Source of the DNA: Tissierella pigra
GTDB taxonomy: Bacteria > Bacillota > Clostridia > Tissierellales > Tissierellaceae
Direction: 5' to 3'
NCBI RefSeq assembly: GCF_009695605.1
Contig: NZ_VUNQ01000014.1
Coordinates: 1 to 64,000, forward strand
Length of the DNA stretch: 64,000 nucleotides
Shown: positions 63,312-64,000 of the stretch, one piece after another
How positions within the stretch are numbered: position 1 is the first letter of the stretch
Layout: each line of letters starts with the position of its first letter
Made by a program: the position numbers and the translations under genes
Notes under the pieces: generated by a model
Told to the model about the DNA's origin: nothing
What the model saw: only the letters and a program-made list of their open reading frames with translations
Database searches by the model: none

Positions 63312-64000
63312 ATGATTCAAATTACTAGTTTAAAAAATCCTTTAATTAAAGAGATAAAATCATTATATAGAAAAAAAGATAGAGTGAAAAATAAGTCCTT
63401 TATTATTGAAGGAATAAAAATTGTGGAAGAAGCTATTGATAATAGCTATCCTATTAAAAATATAATATATACAGACCAACTTTTCAAAACCAATGATGGA
63501 GAGGAGATTTTCCAAAAAATAAAGTCGTTAGATAATATAATTTATGTATCTCAAAATATTCTCAAAGAAATATCTGACACTGAAAATCCTCAAGGAATAT
63601 TGGCAACTGCAATGTATGAATATAATAATATAAAGGAAATAGAAAAAATAAAAAAACCATTTTTACTATTTCTAGATGGAGTACAAGACCCAGGTAATAT
63701 GGGAACTATCATAAGAACTGCTGATGCTTTTAATATAGATGGAGTTATAATTACAGATGGTTGTGTAGATCCGTATAATCCTAAAGTAGTTAGGGCGACT
63801 ATGGGTTCTATATTTAGAGTACCTCTATATTATATTTCCAATTCTGTAGCAGATTTAATGGAATTAAAAAATCAAAATATAAAAATATACTCAACTTCCT
63901 TAAGTGGAAGTACTCCTATATACGAGATAGACTTTAAGGAAGGATTTATTCTCAGTATAGGTAATGAATCAAAGGGAGTAAGTGAAGAAGTATTTTCTTT
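63312..64000 (+). CDS. SpoU/TrmH-type RNA methyltransferase, cut by the window end
   Basis: First 229 codons. N-terminal substrate-binding domain (MIQITSLKNPLIKEIKSLYR, SFIIEGIKIVEEAIDN), then the SPOUT core with LFLDGVQDPGNMGTIIRTAD (motif 1), ATMGSIFRVPLYYI (motif 2 region) and FILSIGNESKGVSEEVF. Methylates a 23S rRNA or tRNA ribose. Starts 1 base after the ktrA stop. The 3' end lies beyond 64000. Confidence 0.9.
   Translation, partial: MIQITSLKNPLIKEIKSLYRKKDRVKNKSFIIEGIKIVEEAIDNSYPIKNIIYTDQLFKTNDGEEIFQKIKSLDNIIYVSQNILKEISDTENPQGILATAMYEYNNIKEIEKIKKPFLLFLDGVQDPGNMGTIIRTADAFNIDGVIITDGCVDPYNPKVVRATMGSIFRVPLYYISNSVADLMELKNQNIKIYSTSLSGSTPIYEIDFKEGFILSIGNESKGVSEEVFS

Overview
The window is a low-GC, AT-biased chromosomal segment of an endospore-forming, anaerobic-type Firmicute, most likely from the Clostridia/Tissierellia side. 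The basis is two alpha/beta-type SASP genes, a ytxC-like gene and a pdaB-like gene, DUF4364, two T-box leaders, a clostridial-style infC-rpmI-rplT operon and strong AGGAGG ribosome binding sites. The species is inferred from style only.

Layout. 1-8.25 kb is core chromosome: a lipoprotein substrate-binding protein, pgsA, a T-box leader with valS, folC, a YVTN-type propeller, DUF4364 and a SASP. 8.46-40.94 kb is one prophage. Both host-prophage junctions lie inside a pdaB-like sporulation deacetylase gene, whose 5' part is at 8260-8465 and 3' part at 40936-41511; joining them at the shared TGGGG core restores a 258-codon reading frame. 41.5-64 kb is core again: SSB-like protein, hpt, SASP, methyltransferase, hslO, tRNA-Phe/Gly/Cys, DUF6873, ytxC, hisS, T-box leader with thrS, an ftsH-like protease, pepV, a cobalamin riboswitch, sucCD, a YitT-family gene, infC-rpmI-rplT, a KtrB/KtrA pair and a truncated SpoU methyltransferase at the edge.

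Prophage organisation, left to right: repressor on the minus strand with a divergent early promoter; small early genes including a ParB-like HTH protein; a protein with ADP-ribosyltransferase-like motifs; a 1080-residue protein with the DFDGD active-site motif of two-barrel RNA polymerases of the SPbeta YonO / eukaryotic RdRP type; an SF2 helicase and other replication-region genes separated by three long noncoding stretches rich in hairpins; a run of small genes; small terminase and a compact tyrosine recombinase; large terminase, portal, MuF-like protein, scaffold, capsid, head-tail genes with an HNH endonuclease among them; a tail tube gene split by a 252-nt intervening sequence (probable group I intron); tail chaperones joined by a -1 frameshift site; tape measure; one Ig-domain protein; three decayed copies of the ParB-like HTH module; a small acidic protein; and a large serine recombinase ending exactly at attR.

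How it fits together. The head and tail-tube genes look intact, but no distal-tail, baseplate, receptor-binding, holin or endolysin gene is visible between the tape measure and the integrase. With the insertion inside a sporulation gene and a serine recombinase able to restore it, this resembles the sigK/skin and spsM/SPbeta elements: a prophage that may be excised during sporulation to rebuild a spore gene. In the circular form the integrase frame would read through attP and gain 27 residues, so integration changes the C-terminus of the enzyme.
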